A DNA stretch of 64,000 bases, taken from NCBI RefSeq assembly GCF_014650815.1, contig NZ_BMVR01000021.1, positions 1 to 64,000 on the forward strand, given 5' to 3'. This stretch comes from Streptomyces flavofungini. Lineage in GTDB: Bacteria; Actinomycetota; Actinomycetes; Streptomycetales; Streptomycetaceae. Positions within the stretch are counted from its first letter, which is position 1. The number at the start of each line of letters is the position of its first letter. The position numbers and the translations under genes were made by a program. Positions 63,978-64,000 of this stretch are shown here, piece by piece. The notes below the pieces were generated by a model that saw nothing but the letters and a program-made list of their open reading frames with translations, did no database searches and was not told the DNA's origin.

Positions 63978-64000
63978 TGTGCCGTCATCTCGCCTTTCTT
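63977..64000 (+). CDS. egtC: Start of gamma-glutamyl-hercynylcysteine sulfoxide hydrolase
   Basis: Only eight codons are in the window: MCRHLAFL. Cys2 is the N-terminal nucleophile of class II glutamine amidotransferases, the fold of EgtC, and the position right after egtB is that of egtC in actinobacteria. EgtC removes glutamate from the EgtB product. GAAGGAG lies 8 bases before the ATG, inside the end of egtB. Confidence 0.9.

Overview
The window is GC-rich actinobacterial DNA, almost certainly from a Streptomyces chromosome. Supporting features are strong third-position GC, long antisense open frames over real genes, many GTG/TTG starts, a WhiB protein, F420-type and STAND-type proteins, Tat and lipoprotein exports, and the start of an ergothioneine operon. 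I saw no tRNA, rRNA, CRISPR array or intact insertion sequence.

Left part (1-15 kb): the first 9.3 kb is the 5' part of one very large nonribosomal peptide synthetase gene on the minus strand. Its visible domain order is A-PCP-E-C-A(with N-methyltransferase)-PCP-C-A..., which predicts a D-amino acid starter (the code reads as phenylalanine) followed by an N-methylated residue. A 0.9-kb spacer with a perfect 7-bp inverted repeat separates it from an O-methyltransferase, which converges on a stand-alone acyl/aryl adenylating ligase. These are plausible members of the same cluster. Next come an exported epoxide-hydrolase-like lipoprotein, an SRPBCC protein and a nitroreductase.

15-24 kb holds small catabolic or regulatory units. 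A translationally coupled class II aldolase/DapA-type aldolase pair diverges from an XRE-cupin regulator across a 19-bp perfect operator. A VOC/SDR pair diverges from a GntR (FCD) regulator flanked by two copies of AATGTCAACATT. A DUF2071 protein, a secreted trypsin-like protease and an FAD monooxygenase follow.

24-47 kb is a stress and metabolism island laced with gene debris. Intact genes include a SulP transporter with a beta-carbonic anhydrase, a two-subunit molybdenum hydroxylase, an LLM/F420 oxidoreductase, a pyruvate-oxidase-like TPP enzyme, a PLP decarboxylase, a LigD-type polymerase, a stress SDR, CBS and STAS proteins and a KatE catalase. Between them lie at least ten truncated or frameshifted fragments: FAD oxidoreductase, NUDIX, pirin, histidine kinase, DUF6328, enolase family, isochorismatase, SDR and two CBS proteins. 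This looks like an actively decaying accessory region.

47-64 kb returns to compact, mostly housekeeping organisation: pirin, PRC-barrel, TPR, GH18, paired CrcB fluoride channels, a phosphotransferase, a Rho-N-like basic protein paralogous to one at 33.3 kb, WhiB, and a STAND ATPase lacking its P-loop lysine. These are followed by a disulfide reductase, thioredoxin, LacI regulator, amidase, a bacterial PARG-type macrodomain and egtA-egtB-(egtC), which are overlapping and translationally coupled. The right end stops eight codons into egtC.
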